DNA of 64,000 nucleotides from Halocaridina rubra (lineage: Eukaryota; Arthropoda; Malacostraca; Decapoda; Atyidae), in the NCBI GenBank assembly GCA_037179515.1, contig JAXCGZ010005708.1:1-64000 (forward strand), in the 5' to 3' direction. Below the pieces are notes generated by a model. It ran no database searches, was not told where the DNA came from, and worked only from the letters and a program-made list of their open reading frames with translations. Below, in pieces: positions 11,960 through 22,327 of this stretch. The position numbers and the translations under genes are program-made. Each line of letters opens with the position of its first letter. The stretch's first letter is position 1.

Positions 11960-13405
11960 GGTGTTGGAGCCTTGTGTAATAATTACAGTCCTCTTTGATG
12001 CTTTTTAACTACCACATAAAATGTAAAGCATGCAGTATTAATGAATTTTAATACAGTGATACTTATGTAAAAATACGGTGCAGTACAGTAATACATACAT
12101 AATACATAAGTAGATAATGGGTAGGTTTTTGTTCATATCTGTGAATGTTCATACCGTATATTTCGGTGTATAAGTCGATGTTTTAGCCCCCAAAAATCAG
12201 CCCAAAATTGAGGGTCGACTTATATAACAATCACAAAAAGCAAACCTTGAAATCTTGTGACATATTGGTGCAGGAAATCAGGCCTAACCTAAGGCTAATA
12301 CCGACGACAGCCTCGGTGTGGTAACTATCGATGTAAATACATGTAGCTACTAATGCAAATACTTGTATTTTAATCAATTCACATTCTGATTCGACACTAA
12401 TAATGTAATAGAGCTACCATTACCTTAAAATTCCACAAAATGCTATTAATCAAAGGAAAAAGACCATAACAATGTAAACATCATGCAGCCATTTGTAAAA
12501 TTTCCGATCAGCTGATCGCTGACGAAACAAAACAATTTACGGTATAAGTGCGTTCACACCAACCCTTTTTTGACCACAGAAATGTTAAATAACAACATCT
12601 AGGATAACATCAGATCTTTATTTCTCACTAAAATAAATTACAATAAAAAGTATGCAATATGTTTTATTAATTTAAAAACCTTCAAAATTGCTACAATCAT
12701 CATCATCTGTTAGTTGCTATAATGAGCTTGTCAGCTGCTTGGAACGTTTCGAATAATTCACCCATATGAACACACTTTTGTTTATGTTACGATCGTGCGG
12801 AGAAATGAATCTATTTCGTCATTTTTATAGAGATTTATATTAATACTACCTTATATATTATTTCATATTGTAAGTAGAACAACGTTTGTAATAACATACC
12901 GGTAGTCTTTAATTAATGCCCGGTGTTTTATATATGGTAACTTTTACACTGCTGCTTAGGCTAGCCTATAACTTAGGCGAGTTTCGTATTTCAACTTTTA
13001 CACTGCTGCTTAGGCTAGCCGATAATTTACGGTAGGCGAGTTCTGTATTTTAGAGGTCGACCTATACCTCAGATATTAGCAAATATCATCAAAAATTACT
13101 CTCATTTTTGGGTCGACTTATCTGTAGGCCGACTTATACACCGAAATATACGGTAATTCAATTTTTCATAAACAGGGGAGCTTATGAATTGTATTATTAC
13201 ATTATTATTACGGTATTAATTTTCATTAGTACTGTAAATTTTATGTTTTATGTAGTAGTTAAATGTCTTTAATCTAAGTACTGTATAGTATTGTATATGT
13301 ATGTACTGCACAGTACTTTTTTAACTAAACCCAAGTTACAAACAATTGTACTTATGAACGGACTTCTGGAACCTAACTTGCTCATAAGTTGGGGAGTGTC
13401 TGTAA
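11960..13405 (-). repeat. Inverted copy of the 3700-4440 repeat, interrupted by a MITE
   Basis: Reading the minus strand from 13405, the terminus CAGACACTCCCCAACTTATG is followed by the same blocks as at 3791-4060: AAGTACTG..., ACTACTACATAAAACATAAA and finally a block containing TAATTATTACACAAGG (near 11970). A 1 kb MITE occupies 12154-13153. Comparison with 3715-3760 shows the equivalent uninterrupted site. The terminus looks Tigger-like, but no coding region survives. Confidence 0.6.
12154..13153. mobile_element. MITE with 24-bp perfect inverted ends and TA duplication
   Basis: Both ends begin CCGTATATTTCGGTGTATAA and are identical for 24 bp in inverted orientation. TA flanks both sides (12152-12153 and 13154-13155), suggesting a Tc1/mariner-type transposase supplied in trans. 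The 1.0 kb interior has no coding region. An internal duplication of about 60 bp containing TGCTGCTTAGGCTAGCC occurs twice at 12940-13060. Superfamily is inferred only from the TA target. Confidence 0.85.
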
Positions 13406-13689
13406 TCTGTTTGTATTGTAGTTTCCACTGGAAATGGGCAATTTTTGAGATATACCCTTATAGATTATGAAAATGAACATCAAAATCAAGCACTTTACAC
13501 AGAAAATTACTAGCAAAACTACATTTCAGAGTCTAAATCAATTGTGGAGGTAAATTTTAGAATTACTTTTCATAAATGGGGGCTTCACCCCTTTACTACT
13601 TTTACAAATCCTAACTGACCTAAATTAATATCAAAAGTAATTAGAAGCCTCAACTTCAATGTACACCACAGTAAGCAGCTTAATTCTTC
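13406..13689. other. Unrecognised spacer
   Basis: No gene, terminus or repeat was recognised between the interspersed repeat and the truncated 5' edge of the BS-like LINE. Confidence 0.5.
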
Positions 13690-15544
13690 TCAAAATGATG
13701 TGGGAGGATGTGAGGCCCTTGCTTTCTCTATTACTCACGATCTGGAGCAAATTATCAAACATCCTACTCATGTCCCGATTGTCACGAACATGCAGCCAAC
13801 ACTCTTGACCTATTTCTTACTTCTAACCCTTCAAACTACTCTTATTCTGTGCTTTCCCCTCTTGGTAAATCTGACTACTCTCTGATCTCAATCTCCCATT
13901 TTTGCTGCCCCTCCACCAATCCTTCCTACTCAGCCCCATCTTTAGCACTTTGAGCGTACCCAAAGTGAAGATTTGCAAAACTTCCTCTTTGACTTCCCAT
14001 GAGATGACTACTGCCGTCGGTCCCGCAACCCTGATTAGGTAGTCCTAAAAGTTGCCGAGATCATGACTGATGGAATGGAGGCATACATCCCCTCCTCTAT
14101 GGAAACTTTTTTTCCCCCTAATCCTTGGTTTGACCATGCCTGCTCCATGGCTATTTAGGCCAAAAATCGGGCACACCGGTCATACCAAGCCTCTCCTTCT
14201 GATTTAAATTGCTCTGCTTTTATAGTAGCTAGGAATCACTGTACTGCTCAGATTCGAAGGTCTTCTAAGGTTTTTTTATAAGAATGAATGTTGATGACCT
14301 TAACTCCTCTCCCACTGAAAAATGTTTCTGGTCCTTAGCTAAAAACCTCTCCAAAAACTTTTGTAACTGGAGCTTTCCCCCTCTTATTCGTTCTGATGGT
14401 TCTATAGCTTGCTCTCCCACTGATAAAGCCACTCTCTTTGGCTCTCATCTTTCTGCCAACTCTTCCATAAACGATTCCAATGCAACTGTCCCACAATCTT
14501 TACCCTTCTTTAACCCAATGCCCTCCCTTATCATTTTTTCACGCAAAGTTCATAAGGTTCTTCACTCGCTAAAGACGAACAAGGCATCTGGTCCCCATGG
14601 TATCCTTGCAAGGTTCCTTAAGGAGTTTGCAGATGAACTGGCTCCCGTGCTTTGCTGTCTTTTTCGCCTCATTCTCTCAACCAGTAGCTATCCAAATAAA
14701 CTATAGTGCAACCTGTTCCTAAGAAGGGTGACCACTCTATTCCTTCAAACTACCGACCTATTGCCCTAACCTCTTCTATCACTAAAGTTTTCGAAACTTT
14801 GGCCAATGCTCACATTTTGAAACGTCTTGAATCTAACTCACTTATCTCCGATCACCAGTACGGCTTCCGCAAGGCAAGATCCACTGGTGACCTCCTTTCC
14901 TATCTTACTCTTGTATGGTCATCTTCTCTGGGGAACTATGGAGAATCCTTTGTCGTTGCCCTTGATATCTCTAAGGCTTTTGACAGAGTCTGGCACAAGG
15001 CTCTGTTGGCCAAACTCCCTGCCTATGGCTCTACCCCTTCTCTCTATTCTCTGAATTCCAGTTTTCTTTCTGACCGTTTTATATCCGTGGTTGTTGACGG
15101 TGCAACATCTAGTCCATTCCCTATTACTAGTGGTGTTCCACAGGGCTCTGTTCTTTCACCTACTCTGTTCCTTCTCTTCATTACTGATATTCTTCAGTCT
15201 CCATCCTCCTCTCTTCTTCACGCCTTTGCCGACAATTCTACCCTTCATTTTTCCTCTGCCTTTTCTTCACAACCTTCATCTGCTACTCATAATCATTCTC
15301 GTATCACTCTCTTCTATTCTCAACTCCAATTTGCAGAGGGTATCTGAGAGGGGCACCCCAAATTTAGTTAAATTCCATGCCTCAAAGACAGTTTCTGGCT
15401 ATCTCTATATCTTCTTCTCCTCCTGTTAGCCCTATTGTCTCTCAAAGTAACGAAATTTACCCTATTAATTTTATCAACATATTAGGAATCCACATAGTCC
15501 CTAACTTGTCTTGAAGGAATCACATAATCCAAATTTCTAAAACT
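13690..15544 (+). mobile_element. BS/jockey-like non-LTR retrotransposon, 5' part
   Basis: This is the endonuclease-RT part of a LINE whose 3' part resumes at 22328 after a hAT insertion. The 5' edge is truncated inside the endonuclease domain. The 3' edge stops in the region between RT and the C-terminal domain, directly at the hAT target duplication CTAAAACT (15537-15544). Families of this type are common in crustacean genomes (established knowledge, from memory). Confidence 0.88.
13700..15470 (+). pseudogene. BS-like LINE endonuclease-RT remnant
   Basis: 13700-13950 resembles the C-terminal half of an apurinic-type endonuclease (ALAFSITHDLEQIIKHPTHV, then a frame change into TLDLFLTSNPSNYSYSV). 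14284-14706 is the linker ahead of RT, including HSLKTNKASGPHGILARFLK. The RT proper (14706-15347) shows PVPKKGDHSIPSNYRPIALT, YGFRKARSTGDLL, FVVALDISKAFDRVWHKALL and SGVPQGSVLSPTLFLLFITDI. The catalytic box is FADN rather than FADD (near 15225), so the polymerase site is damaged. Stops at 13886, 14704 and 15345 separate the parts. Confidence 0.9.
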
Positions 15545-16009
15545 CAGGGTTGGCATGATTAAAATCAAATTATTCTAATCTTGTGATTATAATCGATTAT
15601 AATCACATAAAAAAAACTTAAATAAAAATATTTTTTATTTTAAATATAATATGCATACTGTCCACCATTATGACCTAAAAATTGCAGACATATAAAATCA
15701 CAATACAGAACACTGGAGATATCAGGACCTTTTCCTGGCTATTCCGGTGTGACTTGTACTGAACGTGTCCCAGAGCTTCTCACTCAGTGGGAATGTCAGC
15801 TTGGTATATTTGGTGTTTGCATATACTTCTTGTTTTTCTAATAGTTATGTACACCTTGTTCCTTTTTCCGCAATTTTTAACAGCGAAATTGCAATAACAA
15901 CCCAAAAAAATATTAGTAAAAAAATACAAAATTCACGAATAACGCCCAAGCAAGAAAATAAAAAAAAAAAATAATTCATTTTAGTAAAAAATCGACTGCC
16001 TCGGAGGCA

Positions 16010-16375
16010 CTTTTCCGCCATCCTCCTCCTCTTCTACACTTAATGCGATCAGATATTATGAAGAAAATTAAAAAAAGTATTAAAAACAAACAGCAAACAT
16101 ATTTTCAATATAATATCATCAGGGAAATAGCGTACGAGGGTGCATCAGCTGATACGGAAGTAGCAAAACGTTTGCCGATAGGGGTTCGTTCTCCCGCATC
16201 CTCCTCCTCTTCTACCGCTTAATGCGATCGAATATTATGAAGAAAATTGAAAAAAAGCATTAAGAACAAACAGCAAACAAATTTTCGATATAATATTGTC
16301 AGGGAAATAGCGTGCGAGGGTGCATCACCTGATACAGAAGTGTGACAAAACATTTGCATCCTTGTCCTCACCGCC
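16010..16375 (+). repeat. Two-unit tandem repeat in hAT body
   Basis: Two units of about 185 bp share CATCCTCCTCCTCTTCTAC, CTTAATGCGATC, ATATTATGAAGAAAATT, CAAACAGCAAACA, AGGGAAATAGCG and GAGGGTGCATCA in order. A partial third copy of the leading edge (GTTCGTTCCCCTGCATCC) is at 21237-21270. They belong to the hAT interior and carry no coding region. Confidence 0.8.
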
Positions 16376-16568
16376 ACCATCAGTGTTGCCAAAATAGATG
16401 AATGAGCGAAATGAAAAATATAAAAAATATACATGTAAGGTAGTAAGTTATTTCAAGTATCTTAAAGATGAAGTACATTTTTATTTAAATTACAGTACTA
16501 CCATCTTGTAATTAATATATATCTTAAAATGTACCTTACATTTGAAAATAAAAACATCCGCTTTATCT

Positions 16569-16968
16569 GGCAACACTGGCCACCATGCACGTTCCAGTGT
16601 AAGCCTTTTGCCAACAGCATAATAGAGTGCATTAATTTGTTTACTGTACAGTAAATCTGTATATCTTTTATACTGTACACTATCTGCATGTTAATATAAA
16701 TAACTAAAGGTCTTTCTGCTTTGTTTTGTACCTATAAAATATGTTTTACTTTTCTTATATCTTTGGTATAGTGTGTCTGGCCACCATGCACGTCCCAGTG
16801 TAAGCCTGTTGCCAACCGCATAATAGAGTGCATTAATTTGTTTACTGTACAGTAAATCTGCATAGCTTTTATACTGTACACTATTTGCATGTTAATATAA
16901 ATAACTACAGGTCTTTCTGCTTTATGTACTTATAAAATATGTTTTACTTATAATATATCTTTGGTATA
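16569..16968 (+). repeat. Two-unit tandem repeat in hAT body, third copy at 21286
   Basis: Two units of about 205 bp share CTGGCCACCATGCACGT, CATAATAGAGTGCATTAATT, a block around ACAGTAAATCTG, GGTCTTTCTGCTTT and ATATCTTTGGTATA. A more diverged third unit lies at 21286-21488 beyond the Tigger insertion, which entered at the TA ending the second unit (16967-16968). Confidence 0.82.
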
Positions 16969-17290
16969 CAGTAATCCCTCGCTATATCGCGGGTCACCAA
17001 TCGCGGATTCACTGCATCTCTTTGGCGAGTTTTTTTTTCTGGGTATATGCGAAAATATTAAAATTCTAAAAAATAAAAATTTTCAGTATTTTCATTATTT
17101 TACTGAAAACAAAAATTTTCATTATTTTATTGATATAAAAGTGTATTTCCATGCCTAAGAATAATAAAACAATAAGAAATAGTAAAGGAAACATAAATTT
17201 TAACATGTAACTCTGCACCATAGAAAGTACGATAACGGTATCAGCATTTCGGAAAACCCAAAGGGTCACACCTACGCGAACTAGCATATA

Positions 17291-18028
17291 CAGTAATCCC
17301 TCGTTTATCGCGGGGGTTCGGTTCCGACACCGGCCGCGATAGGTGAATTTCCACAAGGTAGGAACACCTTAAATAAAAAAAATAAATATATATATATATA
17401 TATATATATTTTTTAAGATGATTATGACACCAGGACGGACCAAAAATTATAAAAAAAAAACAGCCTTTATCAGGCTGTAAAGAGAAACTGAGATGGAGAG
17501 TGTAATGACCTGTCAGTTGTGAAGGGATTATAAAAGATGTGTAATGAATATCCAGTTCTCTGCTGGTTTTCAATATACCTCTGCATTACTTTCATGATGT
17601 CTATTCCAAAAATTCTCCTTAGATCTTATTATTATTATTATTATTATTAATATTATTGGCAACAATAATTTTCCTTTGATGATGATTGTAGAGATTATTA
17701 TTATTATTATTATTATTACGAATTTGTAATTAAGCCATTATTTTTACAATAAATAATGTAGTTTTCGTTGAATGAACAAGAGTTAATTAAAGATCTCCCT
17801 CTCTCTCCAACATTCTATTCTACCCAACCCCCCACACTCTCTTTGTCCCAGCAAACTAGGGAGGGGCACTGTACACACTTATTAAAGTAAATAAACCAAC
17901 AGATGTACAAACAATGATGAGCCCTTAATAATAATAATAATAATAATAACAATAATAATAATAATAATAATAATAAAAATAATAATAATAATCTCCACAA
18001 TCATCATCAAAGGAATATTATTATCGCC

Positions 18029-18087
<59 letters not shown>

Positions 18088-18382
18088 GATCTAAGGAGAA
18101 TTATTGGAATAGACATCATGAAAGTAATGCAGAGGTATATTAAAACCCAACAGAGAGCTGGATATTCATTACACATCTTTTATAATCCCTTCACATCTGA
18201 CAGGTCATTACACTCTCCATCCCTGTTTCTCTTTACAGCCTGATAAAGGCTGTCTTATTTTATCATTTCTTTGGCTCATCCTGGTGTCACAACAATCTTT
18301 TTTTTTTTTCAAAAAAAAAAAAAAAAATCCGCGATACACTGAATCCGCGATAGGTGAACCGTGAAATAGCGAGGGATTACTG
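17291..18382 (-). mobile_element. Nested Tigger-type MITE carrying a long palindrome
   Basis: The left edge is the complement of a Tigger right end (CAGTAATCCCTCGTTTATCG) and the right edge the complement of a Tigger left end (AGCGAGGGATTACTG). TA is duplicated at 17289-17290 and 18383-18384. The unoccupied equivalent is visible in the copy at 62210-62220, confirming the insertion point. The interior is not Tigger sequence but a palindrome of about 0.9 kb, so only the ends of the transposon remain. Confidence 0.88.
17418..18300. repeat. Imperfect 0.9 kb palindrome with (ATT)n arrays
   Basis: 17418-17700 matches the complement of about 18010-18300 in long blocks: GACACCAGGA, CAGCCTTTATCAGGCTGTAAA, AGTGTAATGACCTGTCAG, GTGTAATGAATATCCAG and TTCTCCTTAGATCTTATTA. 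Each arm then enters an (ATT)n or (AAT)n array (17625-17720; 17925-18090). The centre (about 17780-17930) diverges. A further copy of one arm is at 19915-20520. The structure could extrude as a cruciform or form a long transcript hairpin. Confidence 0.8.
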
Positions 18383-18943
18383 TATTAAAATTTCCAGTAG
18401 CTTCATTATTTTATTGATATAAAATATGTATTTCTTAGCCTAAGAATCATAAAACAGTAAAAAACATAAATAATCACAGTATTACACCATGTAAAATAAG
18501 ATACCGGCATCAGCGTTTTGGAAAACGAAAAGGGTCGCACCTATGTGAGCAAGTACATATTGAAATTTTCATTATCTTATTGTTAAAATAAGTATTTCCT
18601 AGCCTAAGAGTAATAAAACAGTAAAAAATAGTACAAAACAAATTTAAACATATACACTCACAGTATTGCAACATGTGAAATACTGTACGATAGCGTACAC
18701 TGTATTGGCGTCTTGGAAAACGCAAAGGCTCGCACCTATTTGAGATAGTTCATGGAATGCTATTGGCTGAAAGGGTGGGATGCGACGAATCACAGAATTG
18801 TTTTTCTGTATGTTCTGTATCACGGGGTCTTGTTGGCGTTTTGATTGAAATTTGGTTCTCCCACCATCTTCCATTGTCTCGCCTCACTCGTTCAGTCTAA
18901 CTGACATGTGTGCAGTTCGCGTTATGCTTATTAATATGTTATG

Positions 18944-19511
18944 CTCCAGGGGTTGGGTTCTTTCGATAACAGTCTCCTATGCCTCAAAAGGCCCCTTTTT
19001 AATTTCAAGCGGCTCTTGCAGATCTTCTCTAACATGTGATTTACAAGAGATTTCCTCTACTGGGGGAGCATCATTGTCATTTCCTTTGCTTTAACACTCT
19101 TTAATTTCAAGCGGCTTCTGCAGATCTTCTTTAACGTGTGATTTACAAGATTTCCTCTACTGGGGGAGCATCAGTATCGTTTCCTTTGCCTCAACAGACT
19201 CCTCTTTAATTCAAGCGGCTTCTGAATATCTTCTTTAACGTGTGATTTAAAAGAGATTTCCTCTACTGGGGGAGCACTAGTGTCATTTTCACAGGTTTCA
19301 ATGCCATCCACCTCCATCATAGAAGGAGAAGGAACACAGTTGGTTTCTGAAAACTGACCTGAATTGAGACCAGTTTGTCCAAAGTACAAAGTACTATTGT
19401 ATTTTAAAACATCACTGATAGGATACTTGGCCTCTCCACTTCAATATTTTTCATAATGATCAAGAGTTTTCCTACGTACTGTATATTCAATTCACTTCGT
19501 AACTGAGCCAC
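18944..19511 (-). other. Foreign segment inside Tigger copy B, antisense open reading
   Basis: In the other family copies the leader at this point continues to the transposase start; here about 570 bp of unrelated sequence replaces most of the coding region. It contains three direct units of about 100 bp starting with GCGGCT(T/C) near 19009, 19113 and 19213. On the minus strand the best frame (19389-19171) reads MYFGQTGLNSGQFSETN... and the unit encodes PPVEEISFKSHVKEDIQKPL. The acidic, repeated peptide looks like part of a cellular protein, perhaps the linker of a zinc-finger protein, but I cannot name it. A captured host gene fragment is the favoured reading. Confidence 0.6.
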
Positions 19512-19653
19512 GAGGAAATCAAAGAACCTGGCCTTACACTCGAACGTCTGGCAGCCCTGTATGAACATGTGACAGCACTCCAACAACTCTCACAAGAACA
19601 TGATGATAATATGGTTTGTTCGGTGACCTTCTGCAACCTTCTCGACGATGCCA
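19512..19653 (+). pseudogene. Tigger copy B transposase C-terminus remnant
   Basis: A 47-codon stretch matches the end of the transposase in copy A: EIKEPGLTLERLAALYEHV, then LQQLSQEHDDNMVCSVTFCN. It shows that the foreign segment replaced the catalytic region but left the extreme C-terminus and 3' repeat of the transposon. Confidence 0.85.
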
Positions 19654-19914
19654 ATTCACAGTAAGTTTACCTATCACTTTCATATACAAAAAAATTTAAA
19701 TTTATGCTTGCACGTTGTTATTAATGAAGTAAAGGGTGGTTTGTTAACAGTACAGGGAGGGTTTATACAGTAAACATAAAAATACACCTTGTTCCTTTTA
19801 TACGCGATTTTTTTATCCGCGAAATTGCAATAACGCCCCCCAAAAATAATAGTAAAAAACTCGGATTTTGCGAATAACGCCCCCCCCCAAAAAAAAAAAT
19901 ATATATATTATTTT

Positions 19915-20125
19915 TTTAGATTATTGTGACACCAGGATAGACCAAAAAATAATAAAATAAAACAGCCTTTATCAAGCTGTAAAGAGAAACAGATGGAGAG
20001 TGTAATGACCTGTCAGATGTGAAGGGATTATAAAAGATGTGTAATGAATATCCAGCTCTCTGCTGGGTTTTAATATACCTCTGCATTACTCTCATGATGT
20101 CTATTCCAAAAATTCTCCTTAGATC

Positions 20126-20195
<70 letters not shown>

Positions 20196-20557
20196 TGTTT
20201 TGTTGTTGTTGTTGTTATTATTGTTGTTGATGTTGTTGTTATTATTATTATTTATATTATTATCATTATTATTATTATTATCATTTTTTTTTATGATTGT
20301 GACACCAGGACAGGCTAAAGAAAAAAAAAATAAATCTACCCTCATCAAGCCTGGGCACGAAGAAAACAAAAAGAGAAACAGAGATTATTATTATCATTAT
20401 TATTATTGTTAACAATAATTTTCCTTTGATGATGATTGTGGAGATTATTATTATTATTATTGTTATTAATATCATTATTATTACGAATTTGTAATTAAAC
20501 CATTATTTTTACAATAAATAATGTAGTTTTGGTTGAATGAACAAGAGTTAATTAAAG

Positions 20558-20596
<39 letters not shown>

Positions 20597-20600
20597 ATTC
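19915..20600 (+). repeat. Extra copy of the palindrome arm with (ATT)n and (TC)n arrays
   Basis: 19921-20130 repeats the arm at 17418-17625 (GACACCAGGATAGACC, CAGCCTTTATCA, GAGTGTAATGACCTGTCAG, TCTCCTTAGATCTTATTA). An (ATT)n array with GTT variants fills 20128-20285, then a second short arm-like start (GACACCAGGACAGGC) and another (ATT)n at 20380-20480. A (TC)n run is at 20562-20592. No coding content; open frames here are low-complexity artefacts. Confidence 0.8.
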
Positions 20601-20612
20601 TATTCTACCCAA

Positions 20613-20834
20613 TAGGGTGGGTGTATATATAATGTATAATGATGATGATCTTTTCTTATCGTAATTCTCTTTGTACTGGTGGAAGAAGCCTCCGCGGGCG
20701 CTTATTTACTACATTAAAAAAAAAAATAATTAATATAGTAAATAAGCGCCCGCGGAGGCTTCTTCCACCAGTACAAAGAGGATTACGATAAGAAAAGATC
20801 ATCATCATTATACATTATATATACACCCACCCTA
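20613..20834. repeat. Near-perfect 99-nt inverted repeat
   Basis: The left arm (20613-20711) and right arm (20736-20834) match over 99 nt with a single T/C mismatch in the stem; the loop is 24 nt and AT-rich. The arms contain GATCTTTTCTTATCGTAAT and GGAAGAAGCCTCCGCGGGC. The right arm is continuous with the LINE C-terminal remnant at 20838-21130 and may be the 3' untranslated region of that LINE; the left arm would then be an inverted duplicate. The high identity implies a recent origin or ongoing correction. Confidence 0.93.
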
Positions 20835-20837
20835 CCT

Positions 20838-21130
20838 CTGTCATATGTCTATCTAATCTATATTTGAAGGTGTCTAAGGTATTGGCATTTATTCCCCTAC
20901 TAGGAATACTCTACGGTATTACCAAGCCAATTTTCACCAATTTCCCTTCTGAACCTAAATTTATCAAGATTAAATCCATTACCCATTACGAGTTCTGGTT
21001 TGATCATGAATTTTTAAAACTTTATTAATATCACTCTTGTTAATCCCTTTAAACCATTTATACACCTCAATCATATCCCCCCTAACTCTGTGCCTCTCTA
21101 GAGAATGTAGATTAAGTTATTTAATCTGTC
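20838..21130 (-). pseudogene. CR1-like LINE C-terminal remnant
   Basis: On the minus strand the sequence reads LNLHSLERHRVRGDMIEVYK, a conserved block downstream of the RT in CR1-like elements. After a frame change it reads FNLDKFRFRREIGENWLGN and a remnant of the final conserved block. It is 5' truncated, broken, and belongs to a different subfamily from the CR1 copies at 25577, 27257, 36927 and 48960. Confidence 0.75.
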
Positions 21131-21839
21131 ATATGGTAGATTTAGGCATTGCATAATTAATTTTTTTTCGTTTTTTAGTCTTGCTATGGTTATTTATAAT
21201 TCTTATTTTATCTTTATATACATCTGCAGATAGAGGTTCGTTCCCCTGCATCCTCCTCCTCTTCTACCACATAAGTTACTTGCTCACTGCCACCATGCAT
21301 GTCCCAGTGTACTGTATAACTGTTGCCCACTGCATAATAAAGTATAGTAATGTATGTTAATTTCTAGCTGTAATGTGAATATGAATATCTTTTGTAAACT
21401 CTTCAAAATAGATACAGGGCTTTCTGCTTTGCTATGTAGTAATAAAATATGTTATTTACTTATGTTATATCTTTGGCATGGTGTGTCTATGTAAGGTTTG
21501 GAAAGTATCTCTGCCCTTTATCATTGTTTCCTATGGAAAATAACTCGTTTTTTCACGCGATTTTCCATTTACCCGTCACTTCCGAAAATCTATCTCCGCG
21601 TTATTCTGGGAACTAGGTGTATATCTGTGATAAAGAAATTTTGTTTTCAGCCTGCATTATTCATTATAACCTCATAATTTGGTGTATTTATAACTGTTTG
21701 CTGAGGTTTTACTAAAACAATACCGGTACATCTTTTTAATAAAGGTTCTAATTGGCAACTATTCTCAAAGCTGTATCTAGGAAAAATGTCAGATTGGGAA
21801 ATTCAATGAAGAATTTTACTGGTATTTTGTCATTCTCTT

Positions 21840-22327
21840 TCCTTTTATAAGATTATGCCTAAAAAGGCATTACTTGTATGCTCAGCCAGCATTTGTTACC
21901 AAGAATACCTTTTCATTTATTACTGTTTTCCATTATTTAAAATAACTAGTTGGCATCTATGACATGTGCCCAGTTTCCCAACATAACTGAGTGGGTGGCA
22001 GACCAGTTGTGACTTGTAAGCAAGCAAGTACTGGCACTGATTACACTGCAATCATGTCTGCAGCTGGCAGAAAAAAAAAGCCCAATATGGATTTCCTTTG
22101 AGAGAATTGCAAAGGGAATGAGTTATCGTGCTAAGTGTAAGAGGTGCAAAAGCAAGGAAGGGTATAAACACATTGCACAGAAAAAATGAATGAAATATTG
22201 TAAAACAATCAAATATGAATGAATAAATGTGTGAAATTTAAAAAACTAAAAAAATCTTATTTTAATAAAAAAAAAATATATACGGTATATATTTTTATTA
22301 AATATATTGGAATTTTTTCCAACCCTG
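21840..22327 (+). repeat. hAT right-end region with BED zinc-finger remnant
   Basis: This is the direct right end of the 15545-22327 element and the inverted counterpart of 4443-4934. From the ATG at 22054 a short frame reads MSAAGRKKKP, then with one shift ISFERIAKG and a C-x-R-C zinc pair, resembling a hAT BED finger. It reads toward the terminus only 270 bp away, so the rest of the transposase was lost and the piece is a deletion product. A (TA)-rich stretch precedes the terminus. Confidence 0.65.

Larger units (their letters stand above)
16969..19783 (+). mobile_element. Tigger copy B, internally replaced and nested
   Basis: The left terminus CAGTAATCCCTCGCTATATC follows TA at 16967-16968. 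Three 5' subterminal units follow, the first interrupted by a nested inverted Tigger MITE (17291-18382). The transposase start region is missing: after the conserved leader near 18940 the sequence changes to a foreign antisense segment (to about 19511), then returns to the last part of the transposase and one 3' repeat unit. The right inverted terminus is absent; homology ends near 19783, where sequence resembling 15846-15960 of the hAT resumes. It cannot encode transposase. Confidence 0.88.
15545..22327. mobile_element. 6.8 kb hAT-type insertion acting as a nest for other elements
   Basis: The left end is CAGGGTTGG and the right end CCAACCCTG, perfect 9-bp inverted ends typical of hAT elements. 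They are flanked by the 8-bp target duplications CTAAAACT (15537-15544) and CTAAATCT (22328-22335), seven of eight matching. Removing the insert and one duplication rejoins the LINE reading. Inside are two sets of about 200-bp tandem repeats, a Tigger with another Tigger nested in it, a long palindrome, a 99-nt hairpin, a CR1-like fragment and a BED zinc-finger remnant near the right end. No hAT catalytic domain was found, so the copy is non-autonomous. Confidence 0.88.

Noticed and set aside
20037..20475. Tyrosine-, asparagine- and leucine-rich open frames
   Set aside because: They are translations of (ATT)n microsatellite on both strands.
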